From NCBI GenBank assembly GCA_902363445.1, contig CABJAB010000001.1:62001-126000 (forward strand): a DNA stretch of 64,000 nt. The letters run 5' to 3'. Of the stretch, positions 1-13,054 are shown in pieces (within the stretch, counting starts at the first letter, position 1; the number at the start of each line of letters is the position of its first letter). Source of the stretch: Lachnospiraceae bacterium. Its GTDB lineage: Bacteria > Bacillota > Clostridia > Lachnospirales > Lachnospiraceae. Position numbers and translations under genes: made by a program. The notes under the pieces are model-generated. The model ran no database searches and was not told the DNA's origin. It saw nothing but the letters and a program-made list of their open reading frames with translations.

Positions 1-341
1 GGCCCCAGGATTCCTCCATACCGGTGCACTACCCTGACGAGCATATGGATGGGAAGGCCTCTTACCTCCAAAATCTTAAGATCCACATCGTCGGGCATGA
101 CCACCAGGATATGTCCCGCATCCAGTGTATCATACTCGATTCCTCTTAAGACCGTGAAATCCTTAAGCTCTCCATACTGCTCCTTATACTCAAGCCACGC
201 ACGATATCCGTTGTAGCTGTTATGGTCTGTAACCATCATGCCTCCGAAGCCCTTTTCTTTTAAAAGCTTCGCATACTCCCAAACGTCCACCCTGGCATCC
301 AGGGAACCGTTCTTCGTATGGCAATGAAAGTCAAATTTCAA
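1..341 (-). CDS. PHP-domain metal-dependent phosphoesterase (5' part only)
   Basis: The N-terminal 113 residues of a PHP-family protein are present and the gene continues past the left edge. The start is a TTG at 341-339 with AAAGGG eight bases upstream; an in-frame TGA lies seven codons further up with no other start between. The residues FDFHCHT near the start give the first PHP metal motif (HxH), and TDHN near residue 39 gives a second. PHP proteins are metal-dependent phosphoesterases (RNase AM/YciV-like, histidinol phosphatase, polymerase-associated domains). Which subgroup this is cannot be decided from the fragment. It is transcribed in the same direction as the pot operon behind it. 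Confidence 0.75.
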   Translation of the reverse strand, partial: MKFDFHCHTKNGSLDARVDVWEYAKLLKEKGFGGMMVTDHNSYNGYRAWLEYKEQYGELKDFTVLRGIEYDTLDAGHILVVMPDDVDLKILEVRGLPIHMLVRVVHRYGGILG

Positions 342-564
342 TTTATCATCCCTTTCCGATCAGCGATTCCATCTCACTTCTATTTATTATACGCCGTTTC
401 CCGCAGATATTGCAACCCGTATTCTTTCCTTATCTCCGCAGTTCTGTCCCCACGGATCGTTCTTTTTTACACGGATACTCCTGATAGAATATCTGACGAC
501 ATTCTACCATGTTTTCCAAATCAGGTAAAGGGATATTCGCCGTTTCCATTCAATTCATAAATAA

Positions 565-1635
565 TTAAGATTTCACCGCCGCGTCCTTGATCTCCAGCCA
601 CAGATTGTTAAAAAGGGTATCTCCTTCTTCACCGAGTGAGTGGAAGACCTCGCATTTTTTCAGGATCTCTTCTCCGGGAAACACAGCCGGATTTTCCAGG
701 AGCGACTGGTCCATGAGCTCCTGAGCGCCGGTATTCGGCGTAGAATATGTGATATATTCAAAGTTTTTAAGAGCAATCTCCGGATCGTTCAGAAAATTGA
801 TCCAGGCCTCCGCATTTTCCTTATTCTCCGAGTTGGCGGGGATCACCCAGGAATCGATAAAATAATTGCTTCCTTCCTCAGGCACCACATAGGCCAGATC
901 CGGATTTGCCTCCTGGAGCTGGAGCACTTCTCCGGAATATGCCATGGCCATGGCCGCGCTTCCCGAGATCATGATGTCCTTTATCTGATCCATGACATAC
1001 CTCTGGAGCAGGGGCTTCTGCTCCAGGAGAAGCTCCTTCGCTTCCCCAAGCTGCGCTTCATCCGTGGTGTTGATGGAATAGCCCAGAAGCTCAAGAGGCG
1101 CCGTGAACAGGTCCCTCGGGCTGTTGTACATCAGAATCTCACCTTTATATTTTTCATTCCAAAGGGCATTCCAGCTGGTCACCGGCTCTTCCACCATGGC
1201 CGTATTATAGAGGATCCCCAGCGTGCCGAAGGTATAGGGGACTGAATATTTATTTTCCGGATCAAAGGCTTTTGAGCCTTCCATGATGCTCTCACTGATA
1301 TATTTCATGTTGGGGATATTATCATGATCGATTTCCGCCAGCAGATCATTTTTTATCATTTTCTCGATCATATAATCGGAAGGACAGACAGCGTCATAGG
1401 AAGTTCCCCCTGCTTCGATGATCGGATACATTTCCTCATTAGTCTCGAAGGTATCATAAATCACCTCTATTCCAGTCTCATCCTCAAACTGCTGGATCAC
1501 CTCTTCGTCGATGTACTCCCCCCAGTTATATACCTTGACCACGCCCTTTGAATCCTTCTTTCCTCCGCCGCAGCCGGCCAGGCAGGAAAGGCACAGGGAT
1601 ACCGCCAATACGAATATCGTTATCTTCTTTTTCAT
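565..1635 (-). CDS. potD: spermidine/putrescine ABC transporter substrate-binding protein PotD
   Basis: Extracellular polyamine-binding lipoprotein of the PotABCD importer, 356 residues, close to the family length. The N-terminus is a lipoprotein signal peptide with lipobox LAGC (Cys about 22) followed by GGGKKDSKG. The mature protein begins VKVYNWGEYIDEEVIQQFE, typical of PotD/PotF-type binding proteins. It is the last gene of the operon xre-potA-potB-potC-potD, six bases after potC, so expression should follow the polyamine-responsive regulator upstream. Family assignment rests on the sequence and the four-gene context; the exact polyamine bound cannot be read from sequence. Confidence 0.95.
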   Translation of the reverse strand: MKKKITIFVLAVSLCLSCLAGCGGGKKDSKGVVKVYNWGEYIDEEVIQQFEDETGIEVIYDTFETNEEMYPIIEAGGTSYDAVCPSDYMIEKMIKNDLLAEIDHDNIPNMKYISESIMEGSKAFDPENKYSVPYTFGTLGILYNTAMVEEPVTSWNALWNEKYKGEILMYNSPRDLFTAPLELLGYSINTTDEAQLGEAKELLLEQKPLLQRYVMDQIKDIMISGSAAMAMAYSGEVLQLQEANPDLAYVVPEEGSNYFIDSWVIPANSENKENAEAWINFLNDPEIALKNFEYITYSTPNTGAQELMDQSLLENPAVFPGEEILKKCEVFHSLGEEGDTLFNNLWLEIKDAAVKS

Positions 1636-1641
1636 GTCTCG

Positions 1642-2427
1642 TCATTGCTCCTTTGCTATTTCTTTGCTCTTCTTCTTTGGCAGATTGGCTATGATAAGGA
1701 GTACCAGGACCGCCAGGAAAAGGATCGTGGACAGCGCGTACAGACTGGGCTTTATGCCCTTTCGGACCTCGCTGTAGATGAGAGTGGACAATGTATTGAC
1801 ACCCGCCCCCTTTGTGAAATGGGTGATAATAAAATCATCCAGGGACATCGTGAAGGAAAGCAGGAACCCCGACAGGATGCCGGGCAGGATATCGGGGAAA
1901 ACCACCTTGAAAAAGGCCTGGAGCGGAGAAGCTCCCAGATCCAGAGCCGCCTCATAGGTGCTCTTCTCCGTCTGCTTCATCTTCGGCATGACACTGAGCA
2001 CTACATAGGGAATATTAAAGGTGATATGGGAAATCAGCACAGTTCCAAACCCCAGGCTGACCCCAAACGCGATAAAACAGAGCATCAGGGAGATGCCGGT
2101 CACGATATCGGCGTTCATGAGCGGAATGCTGTTCATTCCCATCACCAGTGTCCTGGGCACCCTTTTCATATGATTGATGCCGATACAGGCCGCCGTTCCG
2201 ATCACCGTCGCGATGAGCGCGGACAGGAACGCGATGATCAGCGTGGTCTTTAAAGCCGACATGATAAGCTGGCTGGAGAAAAGCTGCTCATACCATTTCA
2301 GGCTGAAGCCGCCCCATTTGGACATATACTTGGAGCTGTTGAAGGACAGCACCATAAGCGCCCCGATGGGAGCATACAAAAATACGAACATGATAACCAG
2401 ATAAAACCGTTTGAAGAATCTGCCCAT
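1642..2427 (-). CDS. potC: spermidine/putrescine ABC transporter permease PotC
   Basis: Inner-membrane permease of the polyamine importer, 261 residues with six predicted hydrophobic segments starting at MFVFLYAPIGALMVLSF. The EAA loop that contacts the ATPase is visible as YEAALDLGASPLQAFFKVVFP. The start codon overlaps the potB stop in TGATG, so the two permeases are translationally coupled. Gene order potA-B-C-D is standard for this transporter. Confidence 0.95.
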   Translation of the reverse strand: MGRFFKRFYLVIMFVFLYAPIGALMVLSFNSSKYMSKWGGFSLKWYEQLFSSQLIMSALKTTLIIAFLSALIATVIGTAACIGINHMKRVPRTLVMGMNSIPLMNADIVTGISLMLCFIAFGVSLGFGTVLISHITFNIPYVVLSVMPKMKQTEKSTYEAALDLGASPLQAFFKVVFPDILPGILSGFLLSFTMSLDDFIITHFTKGAGVNTLSTLIYSEVRKGIKPSLYALSTILFLAVLVLLIIANLPKKKSKEIAKEQ

Positions 2428-3239
2428 CAGAATGCCGCCCCCTCTCCGTCTTTATCATATTTGGCCAGCAGCGCCATGCTGATCAGAATAAATACCATGA
2501 GTACCAGGGAAAGGCCTGAACCCAGGTTCCAGTTGGCTGTGAACGTAAATTCCTGTTCGATCACATTGCCGATCAGGAGGACCATGCCTCCTCCCAGCAG
2601 GTCAGAGATGACAAAGGTCGTGAGCGCCGGCACAAACACCATGGTGATGCCGCTTATGACGCCCGGCATGCTCAGGGGAAAGATCACCCGGAAAAATGTC
2701 TGCGCGCTGTTGGCTCCCAGGTCCCTGGCCGCCTCCACCGTGTCATCCCCGATCTTCACCAGCACATTATAAATCGGCAGTACCATAAAAGGCAGGAAAT
2801 TATAAACCATGCCGAATATGATGGCTGTCTGCGTGTTGATGATATTGAGCGCCGGCAGATGCAGAAAATTCAATATGCTGTTGATTACCCCATTCCGGTC
2901 CAGCAGAGTCTGCCACGCCATAGTCCGAAGCAGAAAATTCATCCACATGGGAAGGATAAAAATAAACACGATAAAGCTGCTCTGCTTCACCTTGAGGCTT
3001 TTCAGTATCATCGCCAGCGGATATGCCAAAAGCAGGCAGATCCCCGTGCTGATGAGCGACAGCTTCAGAGAGCGGAGGAGCGCGTTCATTCTCTCAGGAG
3101 TGGCGATCGACAGGATATTCTGCAGCGTGAACGCCCCCGTCTTATCTGTGATCCCGTAATATACCACCAGAGCCAGAGGGATCATTGTAAAACCGATCAT
3201 CCATATTAAATATGGCGTAGACAACAGTTTCTTACTCAT
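2427..3239 (-). CDS. potB: spermidine/putrescine ABC transporter permease PotB
   Basis: Second permease of the PotABCD importer, 270 residues from the preferred start. The EAA-type coupling loop reads [22 protein letters not shown] chose the ATG at 3239 (MSKKLLST), which overlaps the potA stop in ATGAGTAA and has GGAGG upstream; an in-frame ATG at 3260 would add seven residues but lacks a good ribosome binding site. It partners with PotC to form the membrane channel. Confidence 0.93.
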   Translation of the reverse strand: MSKKLLSTPYLIWMIGFTMIPLALVVYYGITDKTGAFTLQNILSIATPERMNALLRSLKLSLISTGICLLLAYPLAMILKSLKVKQSSFIVFIFILPMWMNFLLRTMAWQTLLDRNGVINSILNFLHLPALNIINTQTAIIFGMVYNFLPFMVLPIYNVLVKIGDDTVEAARDLGANSAQTFFRVIFPLSMPGVISGITMVFVPALTTFVISDLLGGGMVLLIGNVIEQEFTFTANWNLGSGLSLVLMVFILISMALLAKYDKDGEGAAF

Positions 3240-4305
3240 CGACTCCCACCGCCTCCTCATCTTCGGACTCCGGCTTTTTCATGATCTGTATGTTGAAGGG
3301 ATCCACATGTATGCTCACCTTGGTCCCCACCGGATAGCAATTGGTGGAATGTACCAGCCACTCATAGCCACCGGCCATGACCTCCATCTCATAGTGCACT
3401 CCTTTAAAGATCAGATGAGACACCGTGCCTTCCATCGTGCCCTTTCCAGGCTCCCAAAGCTCGATGTCCTCCGGACGGATGACCACATCCACCGGACGGT
3501 TCCGTCCAAAGCCCGTATCCACACAGGGAAACCTGGTCCCCAGTATCTCCACCAGCTTATCTTCTATCATCAGGCTGTCTATGATATTGCTGTCGCCGAT
3601 GAAATCCGCCACAAAGGCGTTCTCCGGCTCATTATAGATGTCCTCCGGTGAGCCCATCTGCTGGATATAGCCCTGGTTCATGACCACGACCGTATCCGAC
3701 ATGGTGAGAGCTTCCTCCTGGTCATGGGTCACGTATACGAAGGTTATCCCCAGCTCATTTTTAAGCCGTATCAGTTCATACTGCATATCCTGGCGAAGCT
3801 TCAGATCCAGCGCGCCCAGCGGCTCATCCAGAAGCAGGACCTTCGGTTCATTCACAATGGCTCTTGCAATGGCGATCCTCTGCTGCTGGCCGCCGCTCAG
3901 GGATGCCACACTGCGTTTTTCAAACCCGTCCAGATTTACCAGCTTTAAGGCATAGCGGATCTTATCCTTAATGTATGCTTTGGATTTTCCCTTTATCTTC
4001 AGCCCGAACGCGATATTTTCTTCAATATTCATATGGGAAAATAAGGCATATTTCTGAAATACGGTGTTTAAAGAACGCTTGTTGGGCGAAATCTCGGTGA
4101 TGTCCTTTCCGTCAAAAAACACGGTTCCCGTGTCCGGCTTCTCAAAACCCCCGATAATGCGGAGAGTCGTAGTCTTTCCGCATCCGCTCGGCCCAAGAAG
4201 CGTCATGAACTCATTCTCCTTAATGGACAGGTTAAGCTCATCCAGCACCAGGTTTTTGTCAAAGGCCTTCGACACATTGACCAGATCAATCAGTGGTGTA
4301 CTCAT
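3232..4305 (-). CDS. potA: spermidine/putrescine ABC transporter ATP-binding protein PotA
   Basis: ATPase subunit of the polyamine importer, 357 residues. Walker A is GPSGCGKTT, the signature is LSGGQQQR, and Walker B is [11 protein letters not shown]. The C-terminal third (about residues 235-345) is the TOBE-type regulatory domain found in PotA and MalK relatives. The start is the ATG at 4305, six bases after a perfect AGGAGGT; a longer frame to 4344 would run into the upstream regulator gene. The regulator's TAG stop (4319-4317) abuts this ribosome binding site, so the two are read as one unit. Confidence 0.95.
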   Translation of the reverse strand: MSTPLIDLVNVSKAFDKNLVLDELNLSIKENEFMTLLGPSGCGKTTTLRIIGGFEKPDTGTVFFDGKDITEISPNKRSLNTVFQKYALFSHMNIEENIAFGLKIKGKSKAYIKDKIRYALKLVNLDGFEKRSVASLSGGQQQRIAIARAIVNEPKVLLLDEPLGALDLKLRQDMQYELIRLKNELGITFVYVTHDQEEALTMSDTVVVMNQGYIQQMGSPEDIYNEPENAFVADFIGDSNIIDSLMIEDKLVEILGTRFPCVDTGFGRNRPVDVVIRPEDIELWEPGKGTMEGTVSHLIFKGVHYEMEVMAGGYEWLVHSTNCYPVGTKVSIHVDPFNIQIMKKPESEDEEAVGVDE

Positions 4306-4316
4306 CCCGTTACCTC

Positions 4317-4850
4317 CTAAAAACTGGGCGGCGAGCTGACCCATAAGAGCACAGCGCCTGCCTTCGATGTTAGATAATGCTTTTTATCCGGTGTGAAATA
4401 AAAGGATTCCCCTTTTTTCGCCTTGTAGCTTTTCGTCCCGACGTGGATCACGAGGCTTCCCTGAAGCACATAGCCGAATTCTTCCCCCTCATGGGGGGTG
4501 TCCGGATAGGTGGAGCCTCCCTTTTCCAGCGTCAGCAGGATTGGCTCCATGATGTTTTTCTGGGCGTTGGGAATGATCCACTGGATGCAGTTCCCCAATT
4601 CCCCGTCCTTTTTCTCAAAATAATCCTCTGTCCCAAATACCACCTGCTCCTCCGGCTCCGCGGTGAAGAACTCATTGAGGCTGGTGCCCAGACATTGGAG
4701 AATGTCCGTCAGCGTGGCTATGGAAGGGGACGTCAGGTCACGCTCCAGCTGGGATATAAATCCCTTGGACAGCTCCGCGCGGTCCGCCAGCTCCTCCTGA
4801 GTCAAGCCCTTCAGTATCCGAAGTTCCTTCAGCTTCTGACCAATATCCAT
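4317..4850 (-). CDS. Xre-family regulator with C-terminal cupin domain, likely polyamine-responsive
   Basis: 177 residues. Residues 1-60 are an Xre helix-turn-helix ([21 protein letters not shown]). Residues about 105-175 are a cupin_2 barrel ([12 protein letters not shown]). The architecture matches PuuR-like regulators, which often control polyamine genes. It is the first gene of the pot operon. A 19-bp inverted repeat lies just downstream of the -10 of its own promoter, so autoregulation together with potABCD is likely. The ligand is inferred from context only. Confidence 0.88.
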   Translation of the reverse strand: MDIGQKLKELRILKGLTQEELADRAELSKGFISQLERDLTSPSIATLTDILQCLGTSLNEFFTAEPEEQVVFGTEDYFEKKDGELGNCIQWIIPNAQKNIMEPILLTLEKGGSTYPDTPHEGEEFGYVLQGSLVIHVGTKSYKAKKGESFYFTPDKKHYLTSKAGAVLLWVSSPPSF

Positions 4851-4934
4851 TTTTCGTCCGTCTTCCTTTCCACTGTTTCAGACACTCTGAAGCAGTATGC
4901 ACCCGGTATCCTGACAAAGTAAAAATAAACAAAA

Positions 4935-4953
4935 AGTTTAGTATCTCTAAACT
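4935..4953. promoter_or_regulatory. Operator candidate for the Xre-cupin regulator
   Basis: AGTTTAGTATCTCTAAACT is an inverted repeat with seven-base arms and a five-base spacer. It lies 14 bases downstream of the -10 box of the pot promoter, roughly +8 to +26, where a bound repressor would block transcription. Binding by the Xre protein is inferred. Confidence 0.65.
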
Positions 4954-4967
4954 CCGAAACAGATTTA

Positions 4968-4995
4968 ATTATACAGGTTTCTAGGAAAGTGTCAA
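4968..4995 (-). promoter_or_regulatory. Sigma-A promoter of the xre-potABCD operon
   Basis: On the minus strand, TTGACA (4995-4990) and TATAAT (4973-4968) are separated by 16 bases. Both hexamers are consensus. The site is about 120 bases upstream of the xre start, with the candidate operator between. Confidence 0.85.
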
Positions 4996-5080
4996 TGACT
5001 TTTTACAGGATTTTTCATTTTTTTACTCTGGATATCCGCACAGCATATTATTCCCCCGCAGAATCTTGACAGGACGGGGG

Positions 5081-5109
5081 TTAACAAACTTTTTTGGATA
5101 TGATATGAT
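5081..5109 (+). promoter_or_regulatory. Probable sigma-A promoter of the lactonase-family gene
   Basis: TTAACA (5081-5086) and TATGAT (5104-5109) are separated by 17 bases, 38 bases upstream of the TTG start. A TTGACA at 5066-5071 lacks a matching -10 at normal spacing. Confidence 0.5.
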
Positions 5110-5147
5110 GGGAATAAGATTAAGAGACGACAGAAGGAGGACACGTT

Positions 5148-6203
5148 TTGGGAAATAAATATGCAGCGTATGTAGGTTCTTACACATACATCGGGAACAG
5201 CAAAGGGGTCACCATCCTCGATGTGGACCCGGAAAAGGGGACCATGTCCCGCAGAAAGGAAATCCGCGTCAACAATGCTTCCTATGTCTCGTCCTCCAGG
5301 GACGGCACAAGACTTTACTCCATCGCGGACGACGGCATCGTCAGCTTCCGCATCCTCCCCGACGGTGATCTGGAGCGCATGGGAAAAGCAACCATCCGCG
5401 GCATGCGCGGCTGTCACATTTCCACAGACCAGGCCAACCACTTCATGTTCGTATCTGGTTACCACGACGGAAAGGTCACGGTCCTCCGTATGGAAGAAGA
5501 CGGAAGCGTAGGGGAGATCACAGACAGCTTTTACGACAAGGGCATCGGAAGCATTGCTGAGCGGAACTTCCGTCCTCATATCAGCTGTTCCCGTCTGACG
5601 CCGGATGAAAAATTCCTCTGTATCACGAATCTCGGCATCGATCAGATAAAGGTGTTCCATTTCAATAAAGACACCGGAAAGATCAAGATGGCGGATGTCA
5701 TCCGCTGTGAACTGGAATCCGCTCCGAGATTCCTCCGTTTTTCTTCAGACGGACGATTCATGTACGTGATCTCCGAGCTTAAGAACTATCTTTCCGTATA
5801 TTCCTACGACGGAAGCGACGGACTGCCTAAATTTGAGCTTCTGCAGACGATCTCCACCGTAGGGAAAAAAAGCAGCAACGTGAATGCCGCGGCCGCCCTG
5901 CGGTTTTCTCCCGACGAGAGCCTGGTCCTGTGCTCCAACGCGGGAGACAACAGCATCGGCATCTATGACCGGAATGCTGAAAGCGGCCTTCTGACTCAGC
6001 GGGTGGTCCTCCCTGTCAGCGGAGAATACCCCAAAGACATCGGCATGTTCCCCGGTGAAAAATTCATTTACTCTGTCAACCATGAGACCAGTACCATGAC
6101 CTTTTTCACCTGGGTTCCGGAAAAAAACTATTTCTATATGCACACGCCGCCGCTGAAGATCGACCAGCCCAACTGCTGCGCGCTGGTGAAGCTGCCTGAC
6201 TGA
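5148..6203 (+). CDS. Lactonase-family beta-propeller protein (6-phosphogluconolactonase-like)
   Basis: 351 residues, matching the seven-bladed beta-propeller lactonase family (PF10282, Pgl/YkgB type), whose characterised members hydrolyse 6-phosphogluconolactone. Repeating blade motifs are visible, for example RFLRFSSDGRFMYVISE and LRFSPDESLVLCSNAGDNS. The start is a TTG at 5148 with AGGAGG seven bases upstream. It stands alone on the plus strand and converges on the histidine kinase gene with only 17 bases between stops and no obvious terminator. Activity on the pentose-phosphate lactone is plausible but not shown; other sugar lactones or a non-enzymatic role are possible. Confidence 0.85.
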   Translation: MGNKYAAYVGSYTYIGNSKGVTILDVDPEKGTMSRRKEIRVNNASYVSSSRDGTRLYSIADDGIVSFRILPDGDLERMGKATIRGMRGCHISTDQANHFMFVSGYHDGKVTVLRMEEDGSVGEITDSFYDKGIGSIAERNFRPHISCSRLTPDEKFLCITNLGIDQIKVFHFNKDTGKIKMADVIRCELESAPRFLRFSSDGRFMYVISELKNYLSVYSYDGSDGLPKFELLQTISTVGKKSSNVNAAAALRFSPDESLVLCSNAGDNSIGIYDRNAESGLLTQRVVLPVSGEYPKDIGMFPGEKFIYSVNHETSTMTFFTWVPEKNYFYMHTPPLKIDQPNCCALVKLPD

Positions 6204-6220
6204 GTCCGCGGCGCGGCCGG

Positions 6221-9529
<3,309 letters not shown>

Positions 9530-9560
9530 ACGCTTCCTCTTCCCCTCATTGGTATTCCGT

Positions 9561-10412
9561 TCACAGTCCTCTGGCGGTTTCCGCCAATATCCTTCTGATC
9601 TCCCTGGCCGCACCGTCCTCGTCATTGGAGGCCCCTATGCGGTCTGCCGCCGCCCGGCACGCCTCCGTGGCGTTTTCCACCGCGATCCCCAGTCCGGCAT
9701 AGGCCAGCATGTCCGCATCATTATCCGCGTTCCCAAAAGCCGCCGCCTGTTCCGGACTGAGCCCCAGGCGTTCCAGGACAAAGGCCAAAGCAGATGCTTT
9801 TCCGGAAGCTTCGTCGGATATTTCCAGAAATCTCGGCACGGATGCCGTTATATACACGTGCGGCACATTTTTTTCCAGAAGAGCCCATATCCGCCGTTTT
9901 TCCTGCTGGTCATTGACGATCAGGTCCAGGCTGTCCAGCTCCTCCAGATGACTATTCAGAAAATCAAGCATGTCCCGGCAGGGCTTCCTGGTCGCTTTCA
10001 CGTATAACGCCGCTCTTTCATCGGCGCCAAAGGCCTCAGGATCCGCCACGTATTCTGCCGGAGCATAAGCTGTCCCATCCACGAATGCCTCATACAAAGG
10101 GTCCTCCACAGCCTCTCCCACCAGGGACAGGACGTCTTCTACGGCCTCCCGGCGGAGCTTATGTACACAGATACACTCCGATGTGGGCACCCGGTAGACA
10201 GCCGCTCCATTGGAGGTGATCGCATATTCAATACCGGGAATGGACAGTATTGCTCCCGGAAGTGTAGAATAGGCCCTTCCACTGGCCACCACCACATGCA
10301 CGCCCGCTTCTATGGCCGCCGTGAGGGCCTCTCTGCTCTCTTTGGAAAGGGTTCCGTCCCCCGCCAAAAGGGTTCCGTCCAGATCCAGTGCGATACACCG
10401 GCATTCTTTCAT
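9561..10412 (-). CDS. Cof-type HAD-IIB hydrolase
   Basis: 283 residues. Motif I is LDLDGTLLAGDG and the C-terminal motif IV region is FGNADNDADMLAYAGLGIA, with the C2b cap between them. Enzymes of this group dephosphorylate sugar phosphates, flavin or pyridoxal phosphates; substrate cannot be told from sequence. It lies upstream of the histidine kinase on the same strand and may share a transcript with it. GAAGGAGA precedes the ATG by about 11 bases. Confidence 0.9.
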   Translation of the reverse strand: MKECRCIALDLDGTLLAGDGTLSKESREALTAAIEAGVHVVVASGRAYSTLPGAILSIPGIEYAITSNGAAVYRVPTSECICVHKLRREAVEDVLSLVGEAVEDPLYEAFVDGTAYAPAEYVADPEAFGADERAALYVKATRKPCRDMLDFLNSHLEELDSLDLIVNDQQEKRRIWALLEKNVPHVYITASVPRFLEISDEASGKASALAFVLERLGLSPEQAAAFGNADNDADMLAYAGLGIAVENATEACRAAADRIGASNDEDGAAREIRRILAETARGL

Positions 10413-10503
10413 TGGAAATCACGTCTCCTTCTTCTCTTGTCCCTGCACCCGGGTGATTCTTCCGGAATACCATACAAACAAACGATATTCTTGGTGTTTA
10501 TCC

Positions 10504-11058
10504 ATGACAGCGATCATTTTAGAGATAATTGTACTGGCTGCCGCGCTCTCCGTTGACACCTTTTCCGCCAGCTTTGCCTATGGGATGGGCCGCATTCGGA
10601 TACCCGCGGCCTCCATCGGCATCCTTGCCGCCATATCCAGTCTCACCCTGGCCGTAGCGCTGCTGGCAGGAAACCTTCTGAGCGGGCTGCTCCCTCAAAG
10701 TCTGACCAATGACATCAGCTTCTTAATCCTGTTTATTCTCGGGATAATCAAATTATTCGATAAATCTTGTAAAAAACAAGCCGAACAGGCTAATAAGGAC
10801 AAAGACAATATACTTTCGCCGGCGGAAGCGTTCCCTCTGGGCGCCGCCCTTTCCATTGACAGCGTGGCGGCCGGTATCGGAGCCGGTGTATCGCCGGCCC
10901 ATATCATCGCCACCATACTCGCAACGTTTCTCATGGGAATAGCGGCCATACTGGGAGGAAGCTTCCTGGGGCGCGCCGTTTCCCGCCATTCCGACGCAAA
11001 TCTTTGCTGGATCAGCGGGGTCCTGCTCATAGTCCTGGCTTTTATGAAACTATTCTGA
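10504..11058 (+). CDS. MntP/YtaF-family membrane protein (putative manganese efflux pump)
   Basis: 184 residues, six hydrophobic segments arranged as two similar halves. The paired motifs ALSVDTFSASFAYG and ALSIDSVAAGIGAG carry the conserved Asp of the MntP/YtaF family (PF02659). MntP exports Mn2+; YtaF is a sporulation-linked relative in Firmicutes, so the specific role is open. The ATG at 10504 has only a weak ribosome binding site but is the only ATG before the hydrophobic region that fits. The TGA stop directly abuts the radA stop on the other strand (TGATCA). Confidence 0.82.
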   Translation: MTAIILEIIVLAAALSVDTFSASFAYGMGRIRIPAASIGILAAISSLTLAVALLAGNLLSGLLPQSLTNDISFLILFILGIIKLFDKSCKKQAEQANKDKDNILSPAEAFPLGAALSIDSVAAGIGAGVSPAHIIATILATFLMGIAAILGGSFLGRAVSRHSDANLCWISGVLLIVLAFMKLF

Positions 11059-12450
11059 TCAGCGGGCGATCAGGTCAATGGCCTCCTGGACATTGCCGAC
11101 TCCGATCAGCTTAAGGCCCGCGGGCGGCTCCTGGATCCTTCCCAGACACACTCTGGGAAGGACACAGGAGGTAAAGCCCAGCTTGGCCGCCTCCTGTACC
11201 CGCTTTTCTACCATGCTGACCGCGCGCACTTCACCGGAAAGGCCCACCTCGCCGAAAACCATCATGTTGTCATCCACCGGAATGTCCCGATGGCTGGAAG
11301 CCAGCGCCATGACGATTCCCAGGTCCAAAGAAGGCTCATTGACCTTAAGGCCTCCGGCTATATTCACATAGGCGTCGCAGTCGGAAAGACGAAGCCCTGC
11401 GCGTTTTTCCAAAACAGCGATCAGCAGATTGACACGGTTATAATCCGTCCCGGCCGCCGTCCTTCTGGGCATGCCGAAATTCGTGCGGCAGACGAGAGCC
11501 TGGATCTCCAAAAGCACAGGCCGCGTCCCCTCCATGGAGCAGGCCGTCACGGAACCAGATGCCCCCACCGGTTTTCCGTTCAGCATATATTCGGAAGGAT
11601 TCGGGACCTCCGCAAGCCCGTCTCCCCGCATCTCAAAGACTCCAATCTCATTGGTGGATCCAAACCGGTTCTTCACTCCCCGCAGGATCCGGTAAGAAGC
11701 ATTCCGCTCCCCTTCAAAATAAAGGACCGTATCCACCATATGCTCCAGCATCCTGGGCCCTGCCACAGTCCCTTCTTTGGTGACATGTCCCACGATGAAG
11801 ATCGTGATGTCGTTCCCCTTTGCCAGCTGGAGCAGCGTATTCGTGGACTCTCGTACCTGCCCCACGCTGCCCGGCGCGGTGCCGGCATCCTCCCGGTACA
11901 TGGTCTGAATGGAGTCGATGACCACCGCCTCCGGCCTTTCCTCAATGATCACATCAGAGATCAGCTCCAGGCTGGTCTCGCACAAAAAGGACAGCTCCCC
12001 GCTGAAGGTCCCCAGCCTGTCAGCCCTGAGCTTGATCTGGCTGAGAGATTCTTCTCCGGAAATATAAAGAATCTTATGTCCTGCTTCCGCCAGGTTCCGG
12101 CATACCTGGAGAAGAAGGGTCGATTTCCCGATGCCCGGATCTCCTCCCACCAGAATCAGGGAACCTCCTACAAGCCCCCCTCCCAGGACGCGGTCCAGCT
12201 CCTCCATGCCTGTGCTCATCCTTGCCTCCATGGCCGACTGGATCTCCGACAGCTTCTGAGGACGCCTTTCCATGACGGCGCCTGTACCTGCGGAGCCGGC
12301 TCCCAGGCCTCTCGCCGGAGCCGCCTTCTTCACCGAAGGCGCTTCCACAAATGTGTTCCATTCCCGGCACCCAGGACACTGGCCCATCCATTTAGCGGAC
12401 TCATATCCACATTCTTTACAGAAAAATACCGTTGCTCTCGCTTTTGCCAT
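11059..12450 (-). CDS. radA: DNA repair protein RadA
   Basis: 463 residues, standard for RadA/Sms. The N-terminal zinc finger is CKECGYESAKWMGQCPGC, Walker A is GGDPGIGKST, and the RadA-specific motif is KNRFGSTNEIGVFEM. The C-terminal part is the Lon-like domain (DLGIVMALASSHRDIPV). RadA is a branch-migration helicase acting in recombination. The start at 12450 (MAKARATVFFC) has GGAGCAGGT upstream. In many Firmicutes radA follows clpC; here a small gene and a terminator lie between. Confidence 0.96.
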   Translation of the reverse strand: MAKARATVFFCKECGYESAKWMGQCPGCREWNTFVEAPSVKKAAPARGLGAGSAGTGAVMERRPQKLSEIQSAMEARMSTGMEELDRVLGGGLVGGSLILVGGDPGIGKSTLLLQVCRNLAEAGHKILYISGEESLSQIKLRADRLGTFSGELSFLCETSLELISDVIIEERPEAVVIDSIQTMYREDAGTAPGSVGQVRESTNTLLQLAKGNDITIFIVGHVTKEGTVAGPRMLEHMVDTVLYFEGERNASYRILRGVKNRFGSTNEIGVFEMRGDGLAEVPNPSEYMLNGKPVGASGSVTACSMEGTRPVLLEIQALVCRTNFGMPRRTAAGTDYNRVNLLIAVLEKRAGLRLSDCDAYVNIAGGLKVNEPSLDLGIVMALASSHRDIPVDDNMMVFGEVGLSGEVRAVSMVEKRVQEAAKLGFTSCVLPRVCLGRIQEPPAGLKLIGVGNVQEAIDLIAR

Positions 12451-12476
12451 ACCTGCTCCGTTCCTATAAAATAAAA

Positions 12477-12515
12477 CAGGCTGCCGCAGGCTTTTCAAAA
12501 CCCCGCGGCAGCCTG
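12477..12515 (-). terminator. Rho-independent terminator after the 137-residue conserved protein
   Basis: On the minus strand CAGGCTGCCGC pairs with GCGGCAGCCTG and is followed by TTTTATTTTA. It separates the small gene from radA. Confidence 0.85.
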
Positions 12516-12564
12516 ATGAAATACAATTCCGACTGTTTCTATTACCACTGCAGTCCCGGCCGTC

Positions 12565-12978
12565 CTATCTTTTCTTCACTTCAACCACTGTGGATTCTCC
12601 TTCAGAAAGCTCCACGCTCAGCGTCAGCTTTCCGCTCATATTAGTTTTGATCATACCGGCATCTTCTTCGCCGATCCGCACGTCGTACTCCGTGTCATCC
12701 TCCAGTTCCAGCGTGATCTGCGCGTCCTGACTGCCTTCCACAATGAAATGCACTCCCGTATCATCCGCTTCAAACTCATTCACAGCTGTCCCCGGAACCG
12801 ATTCGTAGACAAACATGCCGTTCCGCTCCAGCTTCGTGATGTCACAATACGTCTTTACCTTATATAGATCGCCGTTGAATTCATAATCCTGAAGCTTCGA
12901 CTTTGCGCCCAGTGTGTAGTCTCCAAAGCTGAGTGTACCATTTTGTTCTGTGCGTATTAATTCCTTTACTGCTGGCAT
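12565..12978 (-). CDS. Conserved small protein of unknown function
   Basis: 137 residues, starting MPAVKELIRTEQNGTLSFGDY. I recognise it as a type of short protein found in Lachnospiraceae; some relatives carry the label endosialidase, for which I see no support because it is far too short and has no glycosidase motif. It is acidic, mostly beta-strand-like, without signal peptide or membrane segment. GGGAGGA precedes the ATG. It follows clpC on the same strand after 76 bases and is closed by its own terminator, so it is probably a separate or partly co-transcribed unit. Confidence 0.75.
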   Translation of the reverse strand: MPAVKELIRTEQNGTLSFGDYTLGAKSKLQDYEFNGDLYKVKTYCDITKLERNGMFVYESVPGTAVNEFEADDTGVHFIVEGSQDAQITLELEDDTEYDVRIGEEDAGMIKTNMSGKLTLSVELSEGESTVVEVKKR

Positions 12979-13054
12979 GATTCATCCTCCCGATGTTTTC
13001 GTCACTAAAATACTGGTTTCATTATAGTATAGAATTCGACTTTTTACCAGACGT

